A stretch of 5,635 bases of DNA, taken from assembly GCA_946563605.1 (NCBI GenBank), contig CAMNVW010000104.1, forward strand, positions 1 to 5,635. The letters are read 5' to 3'. Numbering within the stretch: position 1 is the first letter of the stretch; the number at the start of each line of letters is the position of its first letter. Under the pieces are notes generated by a model. It was not told the origin of the DNA. It searched no databases and saw nothing but the letters and a program-made list of their open reading frames with translations. Both the position numbers and the translations under genes were made by a program. The DNA is from an uncultured Clostridia bacterium (GTDB lineage: Bacteria; Bacillota; Clostridia; Oscillospirales; Ruminococcaceae). Of this stretch, positions 1 through 5,635 are shown piece after piece.

Positions 1-1
1 C

Positions 2-1669
2 GGGATTCCAGTCGTATGCACTCGTGCACGAGAAGAAAAAGGACTTGACGAGCTGCTCATGCAGGTGCAGTCTGTCGCAAAAAATCCGCCGCAAAAGGCG
101 TTTCCTGTTCCTCTGCCAAAGGAAATTTCCCAAGCGGTCGAAACCGTCAGCAAAGCTGTTGAAAAGCTGATTCCTCCATCCTTGTCATCACAATGGGTCA
201 GTCTGCGGCTGTTGTGTCCCGACAAAGAGATTGACAAAGGGCTCGATGACTTCCTTGGATTTTCCCTGCGTGAACATCCCGACGTATCCAAAGCCCTTGG
301 GCAGGCGCAGCAAGCATTGGGGCAGCAGCAATACACCCAGCAGTCCCTGCGCGACCGAATCGTTTGTTCTCTTGTGCGGCAGGCAGAACAGCTTTATTCC
401 GCCTGTGTCTTTACCACCGCTGGCGATTGTTCTGGTCACGGTCATTTTTCACAGGAGCTCGACCGCCGTCTTGACCGGATTTTTCTCAGTCCCAAAACTG
501 GAATCCCCGTCATGCTGCTGTTGTTGTTCTTTGTGTTCTGGCTGACCATCACCGGCGCAAACTACCCTTCCGCAGTATTGTCAAAGGGATTCTTCTGGCT
601 ACAGCAGCGCCTGACCGAATTGTTCACCGCGCTGCACGCACCGGACTGGCTGCACGGTGCGCTGGTGCTCGGCGTTTATCGGGTGCTTGCGTGGGTCATT
701 TCGGTGATGCTGCCGCCGATGGCTATTTTCTTCCCCATCTTTACCCTGCTTGAGGATTTTGGCTATCTGCCGCGCGTTGCCTTCAACCTCGACCACTGCT
801 TTCAAAAGGCAAATGCCTGCGGTAAGCAAGCGCTCACCATGTGCATGGGCTTTGGCTGCAACGCCGCCGGTGTCGTCGGCTGCTGCATCATCGATTCCCC
901 TCGCGAGCGATTGATTGCCATTCTTACCAACAGCCTTGTTCCCTGCAACGGGCGCTTTCCTTCGCTTATTGCGATCATCTCGATGTTTTTTATTGTGGGG
1001 CAGGGATTTTTCCCATCTCTTTTTTCGGCGTTGATCCTAACGTTCGTGATTTTGCTTTCGGTGTGCGCTACCTTTCTTTGTTCGCGGCTGCTTTCCAAAA
1101 CCGTGCTGAAAGGAGAAGCTTCTTCTTTCGCGCTTGAGCTTCCGCCATACCGCCGCCCACAGATTGGCAAGGTGATCATCCGTTCCGTTTTTGACCGCAC
1201 TTTATTTGTGCTTGGACGTGCGGCGGCGGTTGCCGCTCCTGCCGGTCTCATCATCTGGCTGATGGCAAACATCTCTTTGGACGGTCAAACGCTGCTGTCC
1301 ATCTGCTCCCAATTCCTAGATCCGTTTGCGCATCTGTTCGGCATCGACGGCGTCATTTTGATGGCGTTTATTCTGGGATTTCCTGCGAACGAGATTGTTT
1401 TTCCCATCATCATGATGGCTTATCTGCAAAGCGCCACTCTGATGGAAACCGACAATCTATTGCAGCTGCACGCGCTTTTCACTGCAAACGGCTGGACGAT
1501 ACAGACAGCCGTCTCGGTTCTGATTCTCTGCCTGTTTCATTGGCCATGTTCCACCACGACGCTGACGATTTTTAAGGAGACCAAAAGTCTGCGATGGACG
1601 GCACTCTCCATTCTGCTGCCGACTGCCCTTGGGTTTGGACTGTGTTTTCTGCTCAATTTGTTTTGTTAA
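2..1669 (+). CDS. feoB: Ferrous iron transport protein B (FeoB), 5'-truncated by window edge
   Basis: FeoB is an inner-membrane Fe2+ importer with an N-terminal G-protein domain. The reading frame is open from base 2 and runs into the edge, so the gene starts outside the window; the ATG at 59 is internal. The visible part is 555 residues. It begins with GIPVVCTRAR, which fits the G5 end of the GTPase domain, followed by a soluble helical segment to about residue 150. The membrane core follows, with hallmark motifs GYLPRVAF (254-261), GFGCN (283-287), PRER (300-303), PCNGR (314-318), GFPANEIVFP (459-468) and FHWPCSTT (510-519). These match the two Gate repeats and the C-terminal region of Clostridia-type FeoB. 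The G1-G4 motifs lie outside the window. The conserved cysteines in GFGC, PC and FHWPC are present. No feoA or feoC follows: the gene ends directly in a terminator, so any feoA partner must lie upstream. Function is assigned from family motifs with high certainty. Confidence 0.96.
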   Translation, partial: GIPVVCTRAREEKGLDELLMQVQSVAKNPPQKAFPVPLPKEISQAVETVSKAVEKLIPPSLSSQWVSLRLLCPDKEIDKGLDDFLGFSLREHPDVSKALGQAQQALGQQQYTQQSLRDRIVCSLVRQAEQLYSACVFTTAGDCSGHGHFSQELDRRLDRIFLSPKTGIPVMLLLLFFVFWLTITGANYPSAVLSKGFFWLQQRLTELFTALHAPDWLHGALVLGVYRVLAWVISVMLPPMAIFFPIFTLLEDFGYLPRVAFNLDHCFQKANACGKQALTMCMGFGCNAAGVVGCCIIDSPRERLIAILTNSLVPCNGRFPSLIAIISMFFIVGQGFFPSLFSALILTFVILLSVCATFLCSRLLSKTVLKGEASSFALELPPYRRPQIGKVIIRSVFDRTLFVLGRAAAVAAPAGLIIWLMANISLDGQTLLSICSQFLDPFAHLFGIDGVILMAFILGFPANEIVFPIIMMAYLQSATLMETDNLLQLHALFTANGWTIQTAVSVLILCLFHWPCSTTTLTIFKETKSLRWTALSILLPTALGFGLCFLLNLFC

Positions 1670-1702
1670 AAAAAAGGGATGTGCTTTCGCACATCCCTTT
1701 TT
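1668..1702. terminator. Bidirectional intrinsic terminator between feoB and the convergent cysteine-rich gene
   Basis: A perfect 9-bp stem, GGGATGTGC (1676-1684) with GCACATCCC (1689-1697), encloses a TTTC tetraloop. It is flanked by an A-tract (1668-1675) on the left and a T-tract (1698-1702) on the right, so it can work in both directions. The feoB stop codon TAA (1667-1669) runs into the A-tract, and the stop codon of the minus-strand gene (1706-1708) lies just beyond the T-tract. The whole convergent junction is therefore only 36 bases. Confidence 0.92.
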
Positions 1703-1705
1703 CTC

Positions 1706-2140
1706 TTATCGCTTTTGATATAAAATAATCTCCGGCTCTGCCCCATTGCAGCCATACTCGCAGACAAGCAAAAAATGGTCATCCGCTACCAATCCGTAGC
1801 ATCGCTCGCTGTTCGGACGTTCCACCTGATTCCCCCAGTAAACGTTCTCATCGCAAAGGAATTTTGCTGTCTTTCCGTTTCGCAGGGGGTATTCCAGATT
1901 CACATAAAATCCGTTAAGCAAATTTAAATCGGCAATCTGAAGGTCTGGAATCTTCAAAGCGTTGATCTCTTTGATGAGTTTCTGTTTGCGCTCTTCCAAT
2001 CCCTCTTTGCCAAATTGCTGAACCCAGTTTGCTGCAACGCACTGTCCGCCAAACGGGTGTCCCTTTGTTTTGACGCATCCTCCGCAGCTTTCTTTGTGGC
2101 TGCATTGATTGCAGCAATTCTTGCCGCAAATAGATGTCAT
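1706..2140 (-). CDS. Small cysteine-rich protein, DUF3795-like, putative metal binding
   Basis: This encodes a 144-residue soluble protein starting MTSICGKNCC. The ATG at 2140-2138 was chosen because AAGGGG (2150-2155, minus strand) sits 9 bases upstream and because the peptidase gene ends just before it. The in-frame extension to 2287 would overlap that gene by 131 bases. The N-terminal 34 residues hold seven cysteines (5, 9, 10, 13, 19, 22, 34), with CG-x2-C and CGGC patterns recalling the DUF3795 family, which has a CGLDC-type start and a later CxGC. The rest (about 35-144) is a charged helical stretch followed by a probable beta-rich part with scattered Cys, including CEYGCNG near the end. 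There is no signal peptide or membrane segment. The cysteine cluster suggests binding of zinc or an iron-sulfur cluster, but this is inference and the function is unknown. It is probably co-transcribed with the upstream S9 peptidase gene. Coding is well supported; the family link is moderate. Confidence 0.85.
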   Translation of the reverse strand: MTSICGKNCCNQCSHKESCGGCVKTKGHPFGGQCVAANWVQQFGKEGLEERKQKLIKEINALKIPDLQIADLNLLNGFYVNLEYPLRNGKTAKFLCDENVYWGNQVERPNSERCYGLVADDHFLLVCEYGCNGAEPEIILYQKR

Positions 2141-2156
2141 AGTGACACACCCCTTG

Positions 2157-4154
2157 TTACTTTTCCTCTTTGAGATAGTGGTCAAACCACTCGGTAATCT
2201 CTTTGAGTCTGCGGATGCGGTGCTTCGGTTTGCCGGAACGGGACAGTTCATGGTTTTCTCCATGGAACAGGCAGATTCTCGACTCAACGCCGTGTACCTT
2301 CAGTGCGGAGAACATCTGATATGCTTCTACCATCCAGCAGCGGTAATCCTCATCCGAATGGATAAACAGCGTCGGTGTGGTGCATTTGTCCGCATATTGC
2401 AGCGGAGAATGTTTCCACGCTTTCTCCGGTTGTTCCCATGCATTGCCGCCCGCCTGATCCATACCAAAATAAGGTCCGATGTCGGACGTGCCTTCCATCG
2501 AAATCCAGTTCGAAATGGAACGCTGGGATGCCGCCGCTTTGAAGCGGTTTGTATGTCCGATGATCCAGTTTGTCATAAAGCCGCCGTAGCTGCCGCCGGT
2601 GACGCCGACTCTGCTGACATCAATCTGCGGATACTGCGCAAGAACATGGTCGGTAAACTGCATAATATCGTCGTAGTCCTCTTCGCCGTATTTTCCGCGG
2701 ATGTCGGCAAATTGATCTCCTCTGCCATCGCCGCCGCGCGGATTGCAGAAGAATACAAAGTATCCTTCGCTTGCCCAATACTGCATCTCATGGAAGAAGC
2801 AGGTGCCGTAAACGGTCTTTGGTCCGCCATGAATATCCAAGATTGCCGGATACTTTTTCTGCGGATCATAGTCCACCGGCTCCAATACCCAGCCGTCTAT
2901 CTCAACGCCGTCGCTGTCGGTAAAAGGAAGATATTTCGGCGTTACGACCGCTTTATTTTCCAGCGTCTTTTCGTTGATATGGCTCAGGCAAACTTCCTTG
3001 CCGTCCTCAAGGCAGTACACTTCCTGCAATTTGTCACCGCGCATCGCCACATAAACGATCACGTCGCCCTTTTTGTCCATGCAGTCAACCGAACCTTCGT
3101 CCGCTGTCAGGCTGACGATCCTGCCCTCAAAATCCACATGGTTGATTTTGGAGCTGTACCGCTCGGTTGTGATGTAAGTAACGCCCTGTTCATCGCTGAC
3201 AAAGCTCTTTCCGCCGCCGTAACGGCAATCGGAACCAACGCTGCTGTAATACGGTCTGTCTGGTTTGGAGATCAGTTTCAGGCGGTGCTCTGCGCGGTCA
3301 TATTCATACAAAGCAACGTTTTCGTTGATACCGTAATTTTTATTTTCGGTTGCCGCTACGATCAGCTTTTCGCCTGCGTATACGGCGTTAAAGATGTTCC
3401 AAGTATCCAATGGAATCAGCACATTTGACTGACCACTTGTGAGGTCAACTTCCACCAGTTCCTGTTTGAGGCTGACCACATCGTTAAACTCACTGCCGGA
3501 ATACAGCAGCTTTTTGCAGTCGTCAGAAAGGGTATAACTCTCCAGCTGATACAGCTTGCCTGTCAGCGGCAAAAGGGTATTGCTGAGTGCATTGTAACGG
3601 TACAGACGGCTTCTTTGTTTGTTGGTGACACCCTGTCCGTTGCCCCAGAAAGGCAGCTCGTCACAGATGGTATAATCCTTCTCTTCTGCTCTGGATGCAA
3701 GCAGTTTTTGACGCTCTTCACGGGACATGGTGAAAAAGTCTTCCGGCAGATTATTGTCATAGCTAATCAAGGCAAGATATTCTCCGTCGCCCAGCTTTTT
3801 CAACGCCTGTACCGGCGCCGGAATGGTCATCACTTTTTTCGCTTCCCCTCCGCACAGGGAAATCGCGAAATAATCGGTGTAATATGCGTCAACGTCCTCT
3901 TTTTTGCTGTCACGTTTGGAGGCAAACAGAATCGTGCTGTCATCCAGCCACAAGAACGACCTTTCATCCTTGCCTGCGGTCAGCTGGCGGCACTCTTTGC
4001 TGCCTAAATCCACCGTCCAAATTCCTGCCGCATAGCCATCCTTTTCCTCATTGCTGCGGCTTACCACAAAAGCCGCCCGATGTGCGTTTGGACTTAACTG
4101 AAGGTTTGACAGGAAGTTAAAATGAACCAGTTCGTCTAACTTAATCCGTTCCAT
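2157..4154 (-). CDS. S9 family serine peptidase (acylaminoacyl-peptidase / prolyl oligopeptidase type)
   Basis: This 665-residue enzyme has the usual two-part S9 structure. Residues 1 to about 400 form a WD40-like beta-propeller, with repeated strands such as SPNAHRAAFVVS and GIWTVDL. Residues from about 405 form an alpha/beta hydrolase domain. The catalytic triad is visible: Ser522 in GGSYGG (520-525), Asp603 in HSDEDYRC (599-606), and His635 in GENHELSRSG (632-641). HGGP (442-445) fits the oxyanion-hole region. S9 enzymes cleave short peptides, often releasing acylated or N-terminal residues, and the propeller limits substrate size. The N-terminus (MERIKLDELV) has no signal peptide, so it should be cytoplasmic, with a role in peptide turnover. 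The start ATG has AAAGGAG (4167-4173) 12 bases upstream, a slightly long spacing. The cysteine-rich gene follows after 16 bases. The exact substrate cannot be read from sequence; S9C-type acylaminoacyl peptidase is the best guess. Confidence 0.95.
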   Translation of the reverse strand: MERIKLDELVHFNFLSNLQLSPNAHRAAFVVSRSNEEKDGYAAGIWTVDLGSKECRQLTAGKDERSFLWLDDSTILFASKRDSKKEDVDAYYTDYFAISLCGGEAKKVMTIPAPVQALKKLGDGEYLALISYDNNLPEDFFTMSREERQKLLASRAEEKDYTICDELPFWGNGQGVTNKQRSRLYRYNALSNTLLPLTGKLYQLESYTLSDDCKKLLYSGSEFNDVVSLKQELVEVDLTSGQSNVLIPLDTWNIFNAVYAGEKLIVAATENKNYGINENVALYEYDRAEHRLKLISKPDRPYYSSVGSDCRYGGGKSFVSDEQGVTYITTERYSSKINHVDFEGRIVSLTADEGSVDCMDKKGDVIVYVAMRGDKLQEVYCLEDGKEVCLSHINEKTLENKAVVTPKYLPFTDSDGVEIDGWVLEPVDYDPQKKYPAILDIHGGPKTVYGTCFFHEMQYWASEGYFVFFCNPRGGDGRGDQFADIRGKYGEEDYDDIMQFTDHVLAQYPQIDVSRVGVTGGSYGGFMTNWIIGHTNRFKAAASQRSISNWISMEGTSDIGPYFGMDQAGGNAWEQPEKAWKHSPLQYADKCTTPTLFIHSDEDYRCWMVEAYQMFSALKVHGVESRICLFHGENHELSRSGKPKHRIRRLKEITEWFDHYLKEEK

Positions 4155-4210
4155 AAAGCAGTTTCACTCCTTTGAGCCATGAAAATGATTGTTGTTTCCT
4201 ACACTGATTT

Positions 4211-4219
4211 ATTTTAGCA
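4211..4219 (-). promoter_or_regulatory. Probable extended -10 promoter for the S9 peptidase operon
   Basis: On the minus strand this reads TGCTAAAAT, a TAAAAT -10 box preceded by a TGn extended -10 element. It lies 57 bases upstream of the peptidase start codon. No good TTGACA-like -35 is found at the right distance, which fits an extended -10 promoter. The expected transcription start is near 4204. The call rests on motif reading only. Confidence 0.55.
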
Positions 4220-4221
4220 CA

Positions 4222-4234
4222 TTTCCTATGGAAA
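4222..4234. repeat. Short inverted repeat upstream of the peptidase -10 box (possible operator)
   Basis: TTTCC-TAT-GGAAA is a perfect 5-3-5 inverted repeat. It lies immediately upstream of the minus-strand extended -10 element, in the -35/-10 spacer region, where a repressor could act. The arms are short and AT-rich, so chance is a real alternative. Confidence 0.3.
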
Positions 4235-4263
4235 GAAAATCATCTTTATTCACAAATAACCGC

Positions 4264-4291
4264 TTGATTTTCTTCTGTAAAAAACTACAAT
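4264..4291 (+). promoter_or_regulatory. Probable sigma-A promoter for the VTT protein / P-loop protein operon
   Basis: A -35 box TTGATT (4264-4269) and a -10 box TACAAT (4286-4291) are separated by 16 bases, each close to the consensus TTGACA and TATAAT. The start of transcription would fall near 4298, giving a 5' leader of about 45 bases before the ATG at 4343. The promoter points away from the peptidase promoter, making 4155-4342 a divergent control region. No riboswitch-like structure is evident in the short leader. Confidence 0.6.
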
Positions 4292-4342
4292 GAAGATATT
4301 CCGATATTCAGGTTTTGTCTTTCCTTTTAAGGAGGTGTTTTG

Positions 4343-5032
4343 ATGGCAAAACCATCCCCTATCCCCAAGGCCTTCCGGTATCTCCCGCCAATCATAACCG
4401 TTCTTTTGATTGTGCTGTCCGTTTTGGTCGCCAAACATATGTCTTTGATGGGTCTGATTTCTTACACTCCGCAAAACTATCTGCTTGCATTTTCCGGTCT
4501 TATGCTGCTGTATGCAGTTAAATCGCTTTCGGTTATTTTTCCGCTTTCCGCGCTTTACATCGTTTCCGCCTTCTGGTTCGGTCCATGGTGGGCAATCGTG
4601 ATCAACTACCTCGGTTTAATCGTCTGCGACAGTATCCCTTTTTTCATCGGCAGATATTTCGGCACAAGCGCCGTCGACCATCTCGTTCAAAAATATCCGA
4701 AGCTGCGTCAATTTCAGCAGCTTGGCATCTCCAATGAAATCATGCTGTCCTATATCCTGCGCATTGTTTCAGTCCTGCCAGGAGATTTATGCAGTCTGTT
4801 TTTGGGAGCCTGCTCTGTCAATTACCGCCGCTACCTTCTTGGCTCCTTGCTGGGATTATCCCCTATGATGATTCTGCACGTTTTATTTGCGGACATCCTG
4901 GTGGAAAGCGCTTCGGGAAGCCTTCTGTCGGCGCTCACTCCAGGCAATATCATCCTCATCATTTTACTGCTGGGTGCGTCCATCCTTTCTTCTGTCCTGC
5001 TCAACAAAAAATATTCTTCCAAAGAAAAATAA
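4343..5032 (+). CDS. TVP38/TMEM64 family membrane protein (VTT / DedA-like, SNARE-associated domain)
   Basis: This is a 229-residue hydrophobic protein. The ATG at 4343 was chosen over an adjacent TTG at 4340 because AGGAGG (4330-4335) is 7 bases upstream. Membrane segments are predicted by eye at about 14-30, 46-80 (probably two segments or a re-entrant one), 83-103, 134-157, 163-187 and 202-220, with a lysine-rich cytoplasmic-looking tail (NKKYSSKEK). The VTT-domain signature is visible as FFIGRYFG (100-107), followed about 30 residues later by LRIVSVLPGDLCSLFLG (139-155), then YRRYLLGSLLGLSP (161-174). This matches the R-x4-P / G / F-x2-G-x2-LG pattern of the family. VTT proteins are linked to lipid scrambling or membrane homeostasis; bacterial members such as DedA-type proteins are thought to move lipid carriers, but the substrate here is unknown. 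The P-loop protein gene follows 39 bases downstream, so the two are probably one operon. Confidence 0.9.
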   Translation: MAKPSPIPKAFRYLPPIITVLLIVLSVLVAKHMSLMGLISYTPQNYLLAFSGLMLLYAVKSLSVIFPLSALYIVSAFWFGPWWAIVINYLGLIVCDSIPFFIGRYFGTSAVDHLVQKYPKLRQFQQLGISNEIMLSYILRIVSVLPGDLCSLFLGACSVNYRRYLLGSLLGLSPMMILHVLFADILVESASGSLLSALTPGNIILIILLLGASILSSVLLNKKYSSKEK

Positions 5033-5058
5033 ACGCTTTCCCTGCAAAACTATATGAG

Positions 5059-5070
5059 AGGAGATCTCCT
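5059..5070. repeat. 12-bp perfect palindrome containing the ribosome binding site of the P-loop protein gene
   Basis: AGGAGATCTCCT is its own reverse complement. It carries the Shine-Dalgarno sequence AGGAG (5059-5063), ending 8 bases before the ATG at 5072. It could bind a dimeric regulator, or in RNA form only a weak hairpin (AGGA/TCCT around GATC). It could equally be a chance match, because TCTCCT is a plausible spacer next to AGGAGA. Confidence 0.5.
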
Positions 5071-5071
5071 T

Positions 5072-5596
5072 ATGGCAAATACTACTTCCCGAAACTGCAT
5101 CCTGATCAACGGCACCATGGGCATTGGAAAAACGACCGTATGCCGCGAATTGATGCAGCTTCTGCCGCAAAGTGTGTTTCTGGATGGAGACTGGTGCTGG
5201 TACAGCCATCCCTTCACCGTGACAGACCGCACCAAGCAGGTAGTTATGGAAAACATCGGCTTTATGCTGCAAAATTTCCTGCAATGTCCCGATTACCAAA
5301 ACATCATTTTCTGCTGGGTCATGGATCATCAGGAGATTTTGGACGAGGTGATCAGCCGCATCCAGCCGTCCCTTGGGAATACAAAGCTTCACTGCATCAC
5401 TCTCACAGCCGACGCCGATTCCCTGCTTTGCCGTTTAAACAAGGACATCGAAAACAGCGTGCGTTCCGCGGACATTCTCGAAAGAAGCCTTAACCGGCTT
5501 CCTTTGTACGATTGCCTTCCTACCCATCATCTGGATACTTCCATTCTGACACCGCACCAAGCTGCGAAAAAAATTCTGAACCTCATCGAGCAGTAA
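5072..5596 (+). CDS. Small P-loop NTPase, putative small-molecule kinase (AAA_33-like)
   Basis: This 174-residue soluble protein has a Walker A motif, GTMGIGKTT (14-22), right after a first hydrophobic strand (NCILIN). The second strand ends in FLDGDWCW (36-43), an acidic/aromatic site typical of small kinase-like P-loop proteins that bind an acceptor substrate. NIIFCWVMDHQEIL (77-90) looks like the third strand. A lid-like region, RLNKDIENSVRS (121-132) with ERSLNRLPLY (137-146), supplies arginines that could contact phosphate. The C-terminal LDTSILTPHQAAKKIL pattern (154-169) is common in nucleotide kinase-like folds. The ATG at 5072 was chosen because AGGAG (5059-5063) precedes it at normal spacing; the in-frame ATG at 5054 has no such site and would translate through it. 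The phosphate acceptor is unknown: chloramphenicol phosphotransferase-like, shikimate kinase-like and nucleotide kinase assignments cannot be separated by eye. It is probably co-transcribed with the upstream VTT membrane protein. Confidence 0.88.
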   Translation: MANTTSRNCILINGTMGIGKTTVCRELMQLLPQSVFLDGDWCWYSHPFTVTDRTKQVVMENIGFMLQNFLQCPDYQNIIFCWVMDHQEILDEVISRIQPSLGNTKLHCITLTADADSLLCRLNKDIENSVRSADILERSLNRLPLYDCLPTHHLDTSILTPHQAAKKILNLIEQ

Positions 5597-5626
5597 AAAA
5601 AGCATCCCAATTGGGATGCTTTTTTT
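5595..5626. terminator. Perfectly palindromic bidirectional intrinsic terminator
   Basis: The 32 bases are a perfect inverted repeat. A 7-base A-tract leads into GCATCCC (5602-5608), then AATT (5609-5612), GGGATGC (5613-5619) and seven Ts (5620-5626). The stop codon TAA (5594-5596) overlaps the left A-tract. It ends the VTT/P-loop operon and, being symmetric, could also stop transcription arriving from a convergent gene beyond the window. Confidence 0.95.
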
Positions 5627-5635
5627 ATGTATCGG

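Noticed and set aside
802..1272. Minus-strand open frame of 156 codons inside feoB
   Set aside because: It is antisense to the conserved Gate region of FeoB and shows no motif of its own.
2141..2287. N-terminal extension of the cysteine-rich protein (193 instead of 144 residues)
   Set aside because: It would overlap the peptidase gene by 131 bases, while the internal ATG at 2140 has its own AAGGGG site and begins with the cysteine motif expected at the start of this type of protein.
2109..3428. Long plus-strand open frame of 439 codons opposite the S9 peptidase gene
   Set aside because: It lies antisense to a gene with a full catalytic triad. Its translation is rich in Arg, Cys, His and Phe with no recognisable motif, and no ribosome binding site was seen. 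It is a by-product of codon bias in the real gene.
4155..4342. Riboswitch or small RNA in the divergent intergenic region
   Set aside because: The leaders are only about 45-50 bases long, and no strong hairpin or known aptamer-like pattern was seen.
5054..5071. Upstream in-frame ATG for the P-loop protein adding six residues
   Set aside because: It would place the strong AGGAG site inside the coding region and has no ribosome binding site of its own.
4964..5392. Minus-strand open frame of 142 codons across the end of the VTT gene and the P-loop gene
   Set aside because: It is antisense to two coding regions with clear motifs and lacks support of its own.
4789..5493. Plus-strand open frame of 234 codons spanning the VTT and P-loop genes
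   Set aside because: It overlaps two well-supported genes in another frame and has a Pro/His/Arg-rich composition without domain motifs.

Overview
The window looks like ordinary chromosomal DNA from a low-to-mid GC Gram-positive anaerobe, most likely a Clostridia member of the Bacillota (possibly an Oscillospirales gut-type organism). This placement is inference from three things: strong AGGAGG-type ribosome binding sites, the Clostridia-like FeoB sequence, and compact A-tract/T-tract terminators. No RNA gene, mobile element, CRISPR array or phage gene is visible.

Layout. (1) Positions 2-1669, plus strand: the C-terminal part of FeoB, the ferrous iron transporter, cut by the left edge so that only the end of its GTPase domain is present. 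(2) Positions 1668-1702: a bidirectional hairpin terminator shared by feoB and the convergent unit to its right. (3) Positions 4154-1706, minus strand: a two-gene unit made of a cytoplasmic S9-family serine peptidase (2157-4154) followed after 16 bases by a small cysteine-rich protein (1706-2140) resembling DUF3795 proteins. (4) Positions 4155-4342: a divergent promoter region of 188 bases with a recognisable promoter facing each way. (5) Positions 4343-5596, plus strand: a two-gene unit made of a TVP38/TMEM64 (VTT/DedA-like) membrane protein and a small P-loop nucleotide-binding protein resembling small-molecule kinases. It ends in a perfect palindromic terminator at 5595-5626.

The gene content does not point to one shared pathway. 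FeoB imports Fe2+, the S9 enzyme probably trims peptides in the cytoplasm, the cysteine-rich protein may bind a metal, and the VTT protein/P-loop protein pair is a probable operon of unknown joint purpose. No stretch over 300 bases lacks a gene. I see no strong evidence of a new system. The best points for a second look are the VTT/P-loop pair, the cysteine-rich protein coupled to the peptidase, and the palindrome that contains a ribosome binding site at 5059-5070.
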